Source of the DNA: Metallyticus violacea
Taxonomy: Eukaryota; Arthropoda; Insecta; Mantodea; Metallyticidae
NCBI GenBank assembly: GCA_030762175.1
Contig: CM060833.1
Coordinates: 72,021,501-72,085,500 of the forward strand
Direction of reading: 5' to 3'
DNA: 64,000 bases
Part shown: piece after piece, positions 11,264-22,762 of the stretch
How the letters are laid out: every line of letters begins with the position of its first letter
How positions within the stretch are numbered: position 1 is the first letter of the stretch
Notes under the pieces: model-generated
Told to the model about the DNA's origin: nothing
What the model saw: only the letters and a program-made list of their open reading frames with translations
Databases searched by the model: none
Translations under genes and position numbers: made by a program

Positions 11264-12707
11264 TAAGTCATAAGTCATGGCAACTTCTACCGTCAAAGGA
11301 CAGCACGACAAATCTAATAAATACGATTGAAAGTGCGGAATGAACTTTCCACTGGAGTCACCAGATGGGTATGTGAGCAGAGCTGTGTGTCTCAGCATGC
11401 CCCGAAGATCAGTGGTGAACGATGATCATAAATGTAGGTCACGAAGAATGAAAAATGTGCGTATGTGAAAATAAAATTTCTCCGGTGCAAGAATGCACGA
11501 GAACGCCACACAGACCCATGATACGCAATGGGTGCGCATACTTCCCTATCGAACAATGGCGAGGTGGACAGATGCCCTGAAACAAGGCAGAATGCCTAAT
11601 GCCGATTTGCCGCGCAGTGGTCTTCCTGTGTCCGCGGACAAAGATGTACGGATGATGGTGGTGGAACAGTGCTAAGGCGATGATAGGCTCTGAGTACTTG
11701 TGGAATTAGAAGAGCAAACAGGAATTCCGGCAAAAATAGTGCAGGACTTGAACATGCAGAAAATGTGCGCAAAGTGGGTTCCACATCAATTAAGTGAGGT
11801 TTCAGAAAGGGACTCGCTACGAAACAAGAGGAGACTTTAGGAAGAAGTGGACGCTATGTTAATTGCATCATTGCAATTGATGAAACGTGGACAGGACCAG
11901 AACTCGAGCGACAGTCCAGTGAAAGACGTTACTCTGGGTCATCATGCAAACACAAGTTTCGCTAAACTCCTTCACCAGCAAAAGCCATGGTCAGTCTGAC
12001 GGATGACAGTCAAGGTGTGCTATGTGTCATCCAGTGAGTAAGGGGACCACTGTGAAGGCCCAGTATTACCTACAGATCTTTGTGCTGTCACCATTGCGCC
12101 GTGTCGTACTCACCAACGGCCATATCTTTTGAACAACGCCATTATTCTTCACGATTATGCGATGACTCACACAGCTGACAGTGTCAAGCGTTTTTTTTAC
12201 AGCGGTGGGGATGGGGAATTTTTTCACACCCGCCATATTTGCCCGATCTCAGTCCCTGTGATTATGAGTTCATCCCCAAAGTGATTCGGCTATGGTGTGG
12301 GAAGTTTTGCTAATTAAGCGGACATTTTAACAATGTTTCGACGCAAGGGGCTTACGTTAGCAACTCATATGTAGCAAATAGTATTCAGCATCTTCCCATT
12401 GCTGGCAACGAACCGTCGATGTACTTGGAGACTACTTCGAAGGTTGCTAAACACCGTGGATTACTTGGGATACCCGTTCTGTGACGATTTACAACCCTGC
12501 TAAGTAGTTGTGTGTTGCTTTTACTCATCCCATAATAACCAATGTTGTCCGTTTACCTGTGTTTTGCTTCTTCGTTACGAGTACCGCCTATATTCAGTCT
12601 TCTATTGGTGACTCCAGTCAGCAGTAAATGCTATATACTTTCAATCGTATATTTTCGTGTTGTCTCTTGTTCGTGAGAAAAAAATAATTGCCATGACTTA
12701 TGACATA
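11264..12707 (+). mobile_element. Mariner-like element with both terminal inverted repeats
   Basis: The left end reads TA then AGTCATAAGTCATGGCAA (11266-11283); the right end reads TTGCCATGACTTATGAC then ATA (12688-12707). The match covers about 17 bp exactly, and a second subterminal block (TACGATTGAAAGT on the left, ACTTTCAATCGTA on the right) extends it. TA-like flanks and a length near 1.44 kb fit the mariner family. It encloses a broken transposase on the plus strand. Both ends survive, so it is a complete but dead copy, potentially cross-mobilisable only if a matching transposase existed. Confidence 0.85.
11490..12475 (+). pseudogene. Mariner-type transposase pseudogene
   Basis: Transposases of this family cut and paste the element at TA sites. 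Pieces in family order: an N-terminal helix-turn-helix end with RTMARWTDALKQGR and LPRSGLPVS (11493-11675), then a linker with KMCAKWVPHQL near 11760, then AIDETWT at the first catalytic Asp (about 11875), then HDYAMTHTADSV at the second catalytic Asp (about 12150), a frame-shifted stretch around the third (DLSPCDYE in another frame, about 12245), and a C-terminal VDVLGDYFEG near 12418. Stops and frameshifts interrupt it throughout, so it cannot make an enzyme. Confidence 0.85.
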
Positions 12708-14159
12708 TCTATCGTATAATGATAAAAATTATTTGAGAAAGCTCAGTGTAAAGATTTGTAATAAAAATACATTAATTTTCCTTACTGCCTTCCTTGTTCA
12801 TTGTTTGGACGTCTGCTGAAGCTGCCTGGACTAAAACGGGAGTTGATAATTTGAGATATTTGTCTGAGAAAATACGAAGATACGAAAATTCCAAAAGTAA
12901 TTTGCACTCACAGCTTGTTTGCATTCAAGACATTAGATTTCATTTGAGTAATGCTTCTAGACAATCTATAAACAGAAAAAATATTAGGTAGAAATGAACA
13001 TTAGGTATTATTGAAAATAATTGACTGTGGGAAAATTTCGAGCTAGCGTTTCGAGGACAAAATGAAAGAACGATTCATATTCGGAGTTTTTCAGGTAATT
13101 TGTTGGTTTCAGTGCTGAATTAGGCATTTCTCTTAAAGGGTACATGCCAATGCAACTGTGCTTTAAGGGAACTTCTAAGAAAGTTCAAAACGGTCATCTA
13201 GGTTGCATGTTAGAAGTAAATCATGAGAAAGTAAAACATGAAATCAATCTAGTAATTGTTTTGTTGTGTTTTACATTATACTAATTCAATTTTAAGGTTT
13301 TGGACATTTTATGACGTCAAATCATTAGTAAGGTCAGGTCACACAGTTTTATTAGATGTGCCTCTCCTGAAGTTATAAAGACGCCAATGTAACGTTCGGC
13401 TGTCTTTCTACATCAAAGGACAATTACGAATGTCAAGTATTGCAAAAAATTAAAATGAACAGCAGAAATAATGGTATGAACATTTTATAAATTAAACATA
13501 TCCCTTCCATTACAAATAATTTAACCCCAGACCACCAAGAAAAATGGAAGTGGAAGGATCAAATATAAAATAATGCTTGCGGAAACAATTTTAAAATTAT
13601 GTAAATCCTATGAAGATGGGCCGAACCGTGTTATTTATGATAAATATTTTGTATTTATAGTTGTTAGGTTTGCACAGCGCAGCTTCTTTCTTTATGAATG
13701 CTAAGAATGAACGCAACTGCGAGTGGACAAATTTGCACACAAAAATAAAATTGAACGTTCTGCAGATATAAGCAAGTTGTGCAGAGCATGGAAAGAGAGC
13801 CGAATAAATTTTTCTTTTGCATGACTGCAGTTGCTGTGAGGCATTATAATGAACAGCATTGCCGCTGTAAACGAGAGTTATTGTGTGTGCGTTTACAAGC
13901 AACGATTTGTAAATAAGAGCTATATCAGTTTGCTTGTTTTCTTTTTGGATCCAATCATGCCCATTGCGGATGAAATGACATAAAAAGGGAAAGGGAAGAT
14001 CTGTATCCGCAAATTCTTTTGATTACTACATCAGCGGTAAAGAAGCGAATGCGGAAGTAAGAACGAGTTTAAAAAGAGAACCATCATTGATCGTCATGTT
14101 AACAACTGAATTGCGTTACGCAATTCAATAACAAAATCTTATTTTAAGGTTATCTTACC

Positions 14160-14163
<4 letters not shown>
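12708..14163. other. Intergenic sequence, nothing firm
   Basis: A TGACGTCA (CRE-like) palindrome at 13312-13319 is followed 11 bp later by AGGTCAGGTCA, two nuclear-receptor-type half sites. Short motifs like these occur by chance and no gene lies nearby. The open frames are unrecognised. Confidence 0.5.

Positions 14164-14215
<52 letters not shown>
14164..14215. repeat. (TA)n microsatellite
   Basis: An uninterrupted AT dinucleotide run of about 52 bp. Confidence 0.97.
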
Positions 14216-14219
<4 letters not shown>

Positions 14220-14234
14220 TATTTATAGACAATA

Positions 14235-14712
14235 AGGAACATATCTTAGGATGAATAATTGTACTTGGCATGACTATAGTGTTGTTCTTATATTTGATTC
14301 TTTTTTAGCAAAATAGTTTATTTTCAATATTTTTACTACTAATACTAAAATCATCCTGATATCATCTTCCTGTTTGTAACCATTAAGCTGTTTGTGAATT
14401 TTAGAACGCCTGAATGGACAGCGTGTTTATGTATATTTCCCGATATGCTGTTAGGAGTTAGCGAAAATTTTAGAGCTCCATTGTATTAATATATCTATTG
14501 AATAGTATGGATTTGACAGAAAATTTGAAAATAAAATCATTGATATGCGCTTTAAAAAGTCTAGTAATTAATTAGCAGTTATAAACAGCATTAGTTACCG
14601 TACCGCAATAATAAAAAATTAAACTAATATTTATTATTAAATATATATTTAAGACTGAAGGAACAGAGATAACACTGAAAGTAAGAAGAAAACGAAAAAG
14701 AAATAAAGTCAG
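14235..14712 (+). repeat. Dispersed repeat R-B, copy 2
   Basis: This is the direct partner of 4325-4795, about 9.9 kb away. The match continues on both sides of the shared GTGAATTTTAGAACGCC block and ends near AGAAATAAAGTCAG. No coding motif is visible. Confidence 0.8.
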
Positions 14713-15001
14713 ACTTTAAACATAACATTTTTTTTAAATAGTAACAAGCAGTCTTTTTACTAAAGTGCAATAACTTTCAAATATTAAGTAACAATATAAA
14801 ATTTCTTATATAACTTTCATTAATGTGTTGCATTATTTATTGATTTTGCCACACGTTCTTTTAAAATAAATTGCAATTGCATAGCTTCTTTAAATTTAAA
14901 CAAGTGTGTATGAGTATTATCATTAAACTCCAGCGGATTGCCACAATCATGCACCACGTTATATCGCACTGGAGTATACAAAGGTCGAAAGATAGCAAGA
15001 T

Positions 15002-15061
<60 letters not shown>
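15002..15061. repeat. (GAAA)n microsatellite
   Basis: About 15 units of GAAA. It encodes Lys/Glu/Arg or Phe/Leu/Ser repeats depending on frame; these frames are artefacts. Confidence 0.97.
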
Positions 15062-15062
<1 letters not shown>

Positions 15063-15063
<1 letters not shown>

Positions 15064-16777
15064 CCTTCTGCACACATTGTTCATTTCTAAAGTTGCAGGG
15101 GTATCTATATGCAGTAGTGCCTACTGTTACGATTATAAGCGATTGTCACGGATATCCTCCACCATTATCGAAGTAAAGTCAAACGGAAATTTATTATGAA
15201 AAAATTACTGTGACAAAATGAAAGGGGAAAAAAAGTTAAGAGAAAATTCATAACTTTTCTATGCTATCTGGCAACCGCCACTTCCGTCTAGTGTTTGAAC
15301 CAGTTGCAGAAACTCTACTGGAGAAGCGTATCGTTAGTCACCTGGTAACAAATTTCCTTTTCTGTTTATTTTCATTCCAACTTTAAAAGTAACTGTGGTT
15401 TCGATTGTTTTAATTTCAATTGGTTGTTTTGTAAAATGAAGCGTGTTAGTTATCAAATTGTTTTCACCAATAAATAGACAACCGTTACACGAAAGAATGG
15501 CCACGTTTACTTACTTCAAGCTTTAGCTATGAATGTTCGTAAGGCTCAGGAGTTCACATTGTGGGAAAGTTGGCAACTGTCATACTATACAACACGTTTC
15601 TTGTTGACCTTGCAAAATATGCAAACAAACAAAAGTGGATAGGCAACGTGATATAAAAGATTGGGGAGAATGAAAAACATAACTAGGGTTTAGGTGCCTG
15701 CATATTCGGATAAAACGTCATGTGATCGTTCGGAGTTTTAATTGATGTGTGTCCAATGACGGAAAATGCAAATATTTTCTTAAGCAAGGGAGAAAACCAA
15801 AATTTTAAAATCTGTATTGAAGAATGCATGAACAGAAAATTTCTTAGCGAAACAACAATGAAATGTATTATTTGCCAAATTTATAACCGGATAGTAAAAT
15901 GTATTAAAGCTATGTAGAAGATACAAACATTTTCATTTTTCTTTGTGAGCAAGAGGTGTTAAGAGGAGGTTTGTGACAAATGTAGTGTTTGGAGTATTAT
16001 CACGTGACGAACTTTGCAAAATATGTCTATTGACTTAGTAGCAGTTACAAAAACTGAATCACGTAACTAAGTTGCTCTCTTTGAAGATGCAATGCTCTTT
16101 CATCGCCTAATGGCATTAAGAGGGAAAGCATGTTTCATTATCGATGCAACCGATATGGTCAAAGCAACGAAGAAGATTCAAACTCTATCCGAAAATGATT
16201 CACTTGACATGCAGGGCTACGGTCTTCATAGAGTTGCGCAGAGGATTCGATTATCCTTCAAGAATGTTGGTAGTTTCGTTTTACACGTGAAGAAAATAAA
16301 TAGTAACGGTGGTTGTAGAAGTAGGGATATTTCATAAGGAAATATGAAATAAACATGTGTATTTAATAACAAAGTAAAAAAAGTAAATAAATAAAAAGAA
16401 GTAACGGAAAGTTGGCACACATGCACAGAGCTAAATTCACTCAAAGTGTTTCCCTCAACCCGGTTGCCGCCTTCGCGCACCTGAGCTGTCTCATTTTTAT
16501 CTTAAATTTACCTTATCTCTCCTTCCCTTTCTTGCCTACCAGCAGATGAAAATATACACAAGTTAGCATGCTTGCACCATAACGTTAAATTAACGTAAGT
16601 TTTCCTGCTGTACGTGATTATTAACTTACTGTCTTTGATCGCTTGAAAAACCTTTACTGCGAGTGAATCTGCAACCATTTAAAATATCTACCTGGTTTAA
16701 ACTAATTATAAAACTTAAAAACACTAATATAGAATTATAAATAAGTAAACAAAGCAATAATTCGGAATAAGGGTTCC
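15063..16777. other. Intergenic sequence, nothing recognised
   Basis: Two overlapping frames near 16092-16480 (81 and 84 codons, opposite strands) show no known motif. Confidence 0.55.
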
Positions 16778-17047
16778 TTCTTTCTTGCACCGCCACGGGT
16801 GGCCGAGGTTAGGGAGTGACTCTTGAGCGGGAGGTCTGGGTTCCAATACCGCCAGGACGTCCTCCCTGACTGAGGTTTTTCCCTAAGTTTAGGGAAACTT
16901 AGGCCTGGAACGATTCCTTCCTTAAAAATAAATCCTTTCCCAATATAGAATTTCATCTCATGCATCATCGGTGTCTATCGCCTGTGGTTCCTCTGTAGCA
17001 AAAACGGGCGTTAAACAGCATCCATTCATTTAATTCTTTCTTGCACC
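16778..17047 (+). mobile_element. SINE-2 copy with 14-bp TSD
   Basis: The head CCACGGGTGGCCGAGG gives a Leu/Ser-type A box and CTGGGTTCCAATAC a weakened B box. The body includes CCTCCCTGACTGAGG, TTAGGCCTGGAAC and the 3' motif AAAAACGGGCGTTAAAC, then a short A/T-rich end. TTCTTTCTTGCACC at 16778-16791 recurs exactly at 17034-17047. Relative to the 35.7-kb copy it lacks part of the CTCATAAATGGCAAATGCC segment. Confidence 0.92.
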
Positions 17048-17164
17048 CGAACCTTTTGATGCCTTCATTAAACAATTCAGTGTTTTTCATTAACTATAAA
17101 TAATGAAGAACTTTCATAATTTTACAGTCATTGTTGTCACTTCCAGTTTCCATCTGAGAGAAGT

Positions 17165-18420
17165 GTGCAAGTTGAGACATGTTCAGTTTCGCCTACAGCA
17201 AATGGAGGTGACACACGACGCTCTGAAATTCTGCTTTTGTCTCAACAAGTAGCTTAGGCCTATGAAGAATTTGCTCTTTCCTATAGTACAGCTCCCAGAT
17301 GTTTTAACATGTTTAAAGAGAGGAGACAACCAATTCAAAGGAAACTGCTTCCTGCGCTCCAGTTTGTGTTCTAACGGGAGAAAACATGAACTCTGCTGCT
17401 GTCTTTGTGAGGAAGGATCGTCAAATAACATTAAGAACACTTTCAGATATTCTCAACATTTCACAGGGTGCCACCCACACTTTGGTAACTTAAAAGCTGC
17501 AGATGAGTCGCTTTTGTACAATGTGGGATCCAAGAAACTGATTCCCGAACAGGAGGACGTTCGCGTGCAGGTTTGCATGCAGTTGAAGATGGTGTTTCAG
17601 GAAAATGCGGGTCGGTACTTGCCTCCTAAACCCAAGATCGCGGGCCAGCACCGATGGAATTTTTTCGGACGCAAAAATCCTAAGTGTGGCTTCCTTTGGA
17701 AGGGAAGTAAAGCTGTGGGTCCCGTGTCGTACATTTACAGCATGATAAAGAACCTCAGGGTGAAAAAAGAGGTCTCTGAGGAAAATTTGTTGGCCGTTTC
17801 ACGCCCTGAATTGAATGGGACGCTGATGACCTGAGCTGTTAAAGAGCGACCTTAAATAAATAAATAAAAAAAAATCAATTCAAATCAGGAAAATGCGGAG
17901 TTTCTTTCAAAAACAATCAGTGCTGATTACATTTGGCGGCAATATTTCGATTCTAAGAGCAAAACACAAATCTCTGTGTAGAAATCTTCATCACCAACAC
18001 CAAAAACGCAAAAGCAGTTGCTCCTTCCTGCTGGAAAAGTTATGGTTATTAATTTTTCGGTATTTAAGGAATGGTTTACCAGTATGTCATTCCTGCAAGA
18101 CCTAATAATATGCAAAAGGCCGCATTTTCGTGCAAAAAAGGGGACAGCACATCGCAAATTTTGTTGCTGAATACCCACAAAAATTAGTGTGAAGTATGTT
18201 CTTCATCCTTCCTATAGTTCAGATTTATCTCCATGTGACTTTTTCTCTCTACCCAAACTGAAAAAACACCTTCATGGGAGGTCATTTACATCATCAGAGA
18301 TAGTGGTGAAGGCTGCGGAGGCGATTCTGAAGGACCTGTTAAAAATTGTTTCTAGTATGTCTTTTAAGACTGGCAAAATGCTAGGATAGATGCATTGCAT
18401 CCAACGGGACTACTTGGCAA
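17165..18420 (+). pseudogene. Second mariner/Tc1-type transposase pseudogene, split by SINE-1
   Basis: A start-like ATG near 17202 precedes ALKFCFCL, the usual mariner N-terminal motif. RKDRQITLRTLSDILNISQG (about 17410-17470) is the second helix-turn-helix. After a SINE-1 insertion (17611-17884) come a degraded central region and the well-preserved C-terminus: PSYSSDLSPCDFFSLPKLKK around the third catalytic Asp, then HGRSFTSSEIVVKAAEAILK (18189-18389). Stops, including one at 17492, and the SINE make it non-functional. The 190-codon frame at 17262-17834 fuses transposase debris to SINE and is not a gene. No TIRs were identified. It is a different lineage from the 11.3-kb element. Confidence 0.85.
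17597..17898 (+). mobile_element. SINE-1 copy lacking both Pol III boxes, 14-bp TSD
   Basis: The element is 17611-17884. TCAGGAAAATGCGG at 17597-17610 and 17885-17898 is a perfect duplication within the transposase pseudogene. Compared with full copies, the head reads GTCGGT directly joined to ACTTGCCTCC, a 23-bp loss that removes the A box. GATCGCGGG is joined to CCAGCACCGATGG, an 11-bp loss that removes the B box (TTCGAACCCGG). The rest of the body and the tail (AAATAAATAAATAAAA) are intact. Confidence 0.93.
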
Positions 18421-18468
18421 AATATTATCATAATTATGAGTAAAGGTATGTTGTCAAAAAGTTCCATC

Positions 18469-18512
18469 ATTCTTCATTGAACGTATAGTTAATTCTTCAT
18501 TGAACGTATAGT
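18469..18512. repeat. Two-copy 23-bp tandem repeat
   Basis: ATTCTTCATTGAACGTATAG occurs at 18469 and again at 18492, identical. It lies just past the transposase pseudogene. Confidence 0.9.
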
Positions 18513-19255
18513 ACTTTAACTATGACATTAAGTCAGTAGTTTTAGATAGTTTATATACTCCATGTGAAGCTTTCCCGAGCGCTTATTGCGCTCTTTCTCA
18601 CAAATGTGTCATAAGCGATGAAGTTCAGAACCAAGAGTACAAGAAACGGCACAGAATTCCAAGTCGTTTTATCAGAACAATTTATTTTATTGTACCAAGT
18701 CTTAGTTCCATAGTTTAAATGCTGCATTTACATGTGCCCTTGGGTTATTTTAATGGAATTGAAATCTACAAAATAGAGAATCACACCCATAGGATAACTA
18801 GAAGCTCTTGTTTCATTTGAGCTGGCGGCCTCCCACACGCTGTCGCCAGAGGCTTGATTTTGGTAAGTCCTTTATGAGGAGTTATGAAACGGAAATGTGC
18901 TTGGAAGTTGTCTCAGACTCTAGATTTTGTTTTGAAGATGTAGTTGACAACAGCATCCTGAGTATATGCCTTTGCTTTGTCTCTGACGCACATTCAGAAA
19001 CGCGAAGGTCTAGTAGTTTTCAGTACCTTCTGGCGAGCAACGGAAGCACCAGACAGATCTATTGTGCATAAGCGTAGGCTGCAGATTTCCTAGTGTGCCT
19101 GAATCTCTATATCCTATTTAATCTTGGGTTTGATACTCGGTATCGGTCAAACTGGTTATTGCATTTTGTATATTTCCACTACAAAGTGTAATGAATTACA
19201 GTTACCCACAATATACGCTATAACTGAAGGAAGAAAACTATAAGATATAATCCAG
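18513..19255. other. Intergenic sequence, nothing recognised
   Basis: No homology is visible. An 87-codon frame at 18808-19071 is unrecognised. Confidence 0.55.
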
Positions 19256-19745
19256 ATCATAAATACAGAAATAGTTTACAATGGATTCCGACCCATAAAA
19301 AAAAAGCAGCCACCGTAAAATTAAAACCACCTTTTGGACTAGAGCTTACCTCTAAGTTGAAACTCATAAAAAGAATAATAACTGAATAAGAACAAAAAAA
19401 ATCAAACAGAAAAGAGAGAAAAGCCATATGAAAATGGCTTAGAGAAAAGCCATATGAAAATCTAAATACTTTCCTATAACTTTTACTGAAACCGAGAAAA
19501 CTTGGAGTACCCAATTCCACTTAATGGTTGGGCATGATTGCCTGTCAGAACATCTCTTCAGGATGAAATTTATCAAGGACAGCTACTGCCCACTGTGTAA
19601 GGACGTGAATACTATTTTAAACAAAGAACATCTACTGAAAGGCAGCCAATTATATATAAACAAACAAATGAAAAATAATAAGGAAGCTCTTTATTGGGGA
19701 GCTAGGGAAAAAACGATAAATATCAGCCGCCCCAATGACTACTAG
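19256..19745 (+). pseudogene. LINE ORF2 C-terminal fragment (RNase H end and zinc motif)
   Basis: LQWIPTHKK-like sequence (near 19278) matches the end of the RNase H domain found in I/Jockey-type LINE polyproteins. It is followed by a linker and by MVGHDCLSEHLFRMKFIKD and CPLCKDVN...KEHLL (19524-19660), the conserved C-terminal Cys-Cys-His region. It ends at RPND stop (about 19742). The first half is interrupted by stops and by a 26-bp tandem duplication (19415-19461). Upstream RT sequence is absent, as in a 5'-truncated LINE copy. Confidence 0.75.
19415..19461. repeat. 26-bp tandem duplication inside the LINE fragment
   Basis: AGAGAAAAGCCATATGAAAA occurs at 19415 and at 19441, period 26. 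It shifts the reading frame of the LINE. Confidence 0.9.
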
Positions 19746-19879
19746 CAATCAACCAACCAATATTTCTCAGTAGTGATATTGATATTTTATAGAGTGTACT
19801 CTACAACAAAGGAATTTGTGAAAGAACGCAGAGCAACCCGGTTCAGTATAAAATGAATTCCAGTCACTGGATTGGTTTG

Positions 19880-20275
19880 TGCGGACATTTCCGGAAAGTG
19901 AAGGAGACACCGGGCGCTCAGGGCTCACGAGCAGTGAGATAAAAACTAAGACGGCGTCTCTAATATTGTTTCCATATGATACCGGTGGAACTCCCCCCCT
20001 CACCTCTCCAAGGAGTTTGAACCTCTCAGATAGTCAGCTTCCATATCAGGGCAGACTCTTTCCAAAGTGCAAGTCACCGTTACGCCGCAACAGCCCTCCT
20101 CGCCCTGACACTTTCAACCAACGGAATGCAATAATATTATATGAAATGGGTAATTCGTGGAAAGTCTGGCCTAAGCGACCATAGGAAACTTCTAAAATAC
20201 CCAACCTCAGGAAATTTGAACCCGAACCTGCCGAATAAATTTCTCAAACGTTAATGACTGAGCCATTCCAGGGTA
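19880..20275 (-). mobile_element. SINE-3 copy
   Basis: On the minus strand the head at the right gives an A-box-like ATGGCTCAGTCATTAACG and a B-box-like GGGTTCAAATTTC. On the plus strand the body reads TTCGTGGAAAGTCTGGCC, CTCCTCGCCCTGACACTTTC, CTTTCCAAAGTGCAAG and GAGTTTGAACCTCTCAGA, blocks shared with the copies near 48.1, 59.5 and 63.8 kb. The 101-codon frame across it is SINE sequence. No target duplication was found. Confidence 0.8.
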
Positions 20276-22229
20276 TGGTACACACTGATTATTTGTCTGC
20301 TGTTTTAAATGGCTCTCTCTCTTGTTTTGCCGAATGTTTTTGTGTTTAAGCCAAGTGGATATGACAGTAAAAATTTCGTGGTTGAGTTTAATATGGTTGT
20401 AATAGACTGTCAAATAATAAAGATAGATGTTTATGGGAGAAAACTGTGTGAAAGCACATATAGTTAAGCGATGAGCACGATAAAAAAGAAAATTTTGCAA
20501 TAAAAAAGAAGAGATTATTCTATAAACAATTGTGTTGGGTTGGATGTTAGAGTCGGAGGAGGATATTTCTGGACTTCAATCTTGCTCAAAGAAAGCCGTC
20601 TCTATAGTTCAGATTCATCCTGTATATTTTAATGAAGGGTTTTTGAGCATTAAGAAGAAAATATATCAAAAGAATTATTAAAAGATTTAAGTTTTAACTT
20701 AAGTCTTACCTGCTAGTATTTAATATATTTTTGCATTATTTTAACCATATTTAAATCGTATTATCTACAAATAATATTGGTCACCTATAATATAATAGCA
20801 AGTAGATATGTATCATTAAATACAAACAAAAACAATGTTAAATGCGATGCACAAGCCACACGGGATATATTTTATTTTAAACATATATTTATGGGTTCTT
20901 TCCTGAGAAAGAAACATTGATGAAAGTTGTTTGAATACTTTCTCAGTTACAAGGTACCCAGACTGCTGCGTTTCCACCACTTGTATCCACTTTGCGAACT
21001 TTGCATTTTCACTTCACACTTCCATCCTCCCCATTCTTCGCTTCCACTTCAGTTAGTATTGTGTTGTGCACAGCATAATTGTCAGTAAGTGACGTGTCAA
21101 GTGTAAAATTGCAGAACTGTCGAAATCGACCAGACGTTGGATAAGAAATGTTCTGAACAAAATATTAAAACAAACCTCCCAAAAGTGTATATGTATTTAT
21201 TAAAATATTATAAGTTGCTGTCTTCTGGGTAAAATTCTGAAGGCCCCCATGAGTTCCGTTATATTTTAAAATATTCGTTATCTTAAGATACTGAATACTG
21301 ATTTAGTGATGATTAGAAAGCCGTACTTAACGGATTTTGAGTCTTGGGGAATTGGAGTGGTAGTAATCGAAAAGTGTTCAAAAATATAATAAAACATATC
21401 GAAAATTCCATTACATACACTTAAATCATATTCTAAAAGTTTAAATTCTAAATTTCCACAATGCTAAACATGTTTCACGTAAGCCTGGTATTTTTTAGAG
21501 ATCAGTTATACTTTAAATAAAGGTAAAATCATAATCTCAACGTTTGTCTAACAGTTTCATCAGCAACTAGCAAAATAGATGCATCAGAGCTTTTCACAGG
21601 TTGACTGAGACAAATATGCAAGGTTCTAATAAAATATATCAGCTTAGATTTTTGAACAATATACTCCTTAAAACAAAATAGAAATGATCGGACTTTGGCA
21701 CAGCGCCCTGTTCACAATTTCTCATTAACCGGCTGTAGTATGGATAGATAAGTTTGACGGTTACTAATGTATGTGTGTCACTCTTCACTGGAAACATAAC
21801 GAACGAAAACTAATTCGCCATGCTTTGAATCTAGTTTTACTGAGTTCCACCGAAGTTGGACACTGTCAGAGTATTTTTGTTTTCTTAAAGTATACATACA
21901 TTATAAACAAAACACACACGTTATTATGTTTATGATCTCGTTGCAGTCGCAGCGGAATGTAATTGACTTTTGCTAGCTTTGTATACGGGATTAATGCTTC
22001 TGTTGCCCATACTAATAGCAGTGTTCACTGATATTGTATGCCTTATTACGGTAAGGTTTTTTGAGTTATGGGTCGTTACTGGGAAAGTGTAGCCGCCTCA
22101 CCCTTATACAGTAATTAGAACCACCGCGAATTATTTTTATTATTTATATTTTTATTGAAAGTATAAAATGATACTACATTTAAAACAGGTAATAATAAGA
22201 CCTAACCTGTGTTACAAGAGATGTAGAAA
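20276..22229. other. Intergenic sequence, nothing recognised
   Basis: The interval is AT-rich with no protein or tRNA-like signal. A C-rich patch at 20970-21060 is not explained. Confidence 0.55.
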
Positions 22230-22490
22230 ATGATGCTCCTCGGCATTTGCATGTAAAATTCTTATATTTCACCTAACTTTTCTGCCGTAAGAACACACGT
22301 CTTATCATTGACAGATCCGGTTTTTCGTAACTTTTTAACAAATTGGCGAAAAGTTTCTCTTCCTAAAACACGTTTGACAGAATATTTTCTTCCTAATCGC
22401 CTAACCACTTCTCTGTAAGAACTCGTTTTCATGTATGTATTGTACATAAAAAACCCTTTTTTAAAGACCATGTTTATGTAGTGGCATAAC
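22230..22490 (-). pseudogene. Tc1/mariner-like transposase N-terminal fragment
   Basis: The minus-strand frame (22471 to 22262) reads SYREVVRRLGRKYSVKR, RETFRQFVKKLRKTGSVNDK and VLTAEKLGEI. This is the helix-turn-helix DNA-binding start of a widespread arthropod transposase group, the same general type as at 49.55 kb. The sequence stops at LGEI, and no catalytic domain follows at lower coordinates. It is an orphan fragment, probably the N-terminal end of a deleted element. Confidence 0.7.
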
Positions 22491-22719
22491 TAACGATTTA
22501 CACACAGTGAAAACACAGAGTAATAATATATGAACGCACAAACACTCGCTGATAAAGCCTTGTTCAAACTAACTACAAGCTGCTACCTGCGCATACGTGT
22601 CAGGCCTTGACGTCTGGCTCTTCTCCCAGTGCTTAGCACGCTCTGCATCCCGTAACTCAATAATCTCACTGTATTATTGTTAGTGGTTTGGCATTAAGCT
22701 TATTTTTCTTAACAATCAG

Positions 22720-22722
<3 letters not shown>

Positions 22723-22761
<39 letters not shown>
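22723..22761. repeat. (TA)n microsatellite
   Basis: Uninterrupted AT dinucleotides, about 39 bp. Confidence 0.95.

Positions 22762-22762
<1 letters not shown>

Noticed and set aside
13312..13342. A hormone-response or CRE-controlled enhancer
   Set aside because: Short motifs only, with no gene nearby; TGACGTCA also occurs at 34731, 53377 and 56308, so single hits carry little weight.
14820..15176. Lys/Arg-rich or Phe/Leu/Ser-rich proteins
   Set aside because: They are translations of the (GAAA)n microsatellite.
17262..17834. 190-codon plus-strand open frame
   Set aside because: It joins transposase pseudogene sequence to an inserted SINE-1; the fusion has no family identity as a whole.
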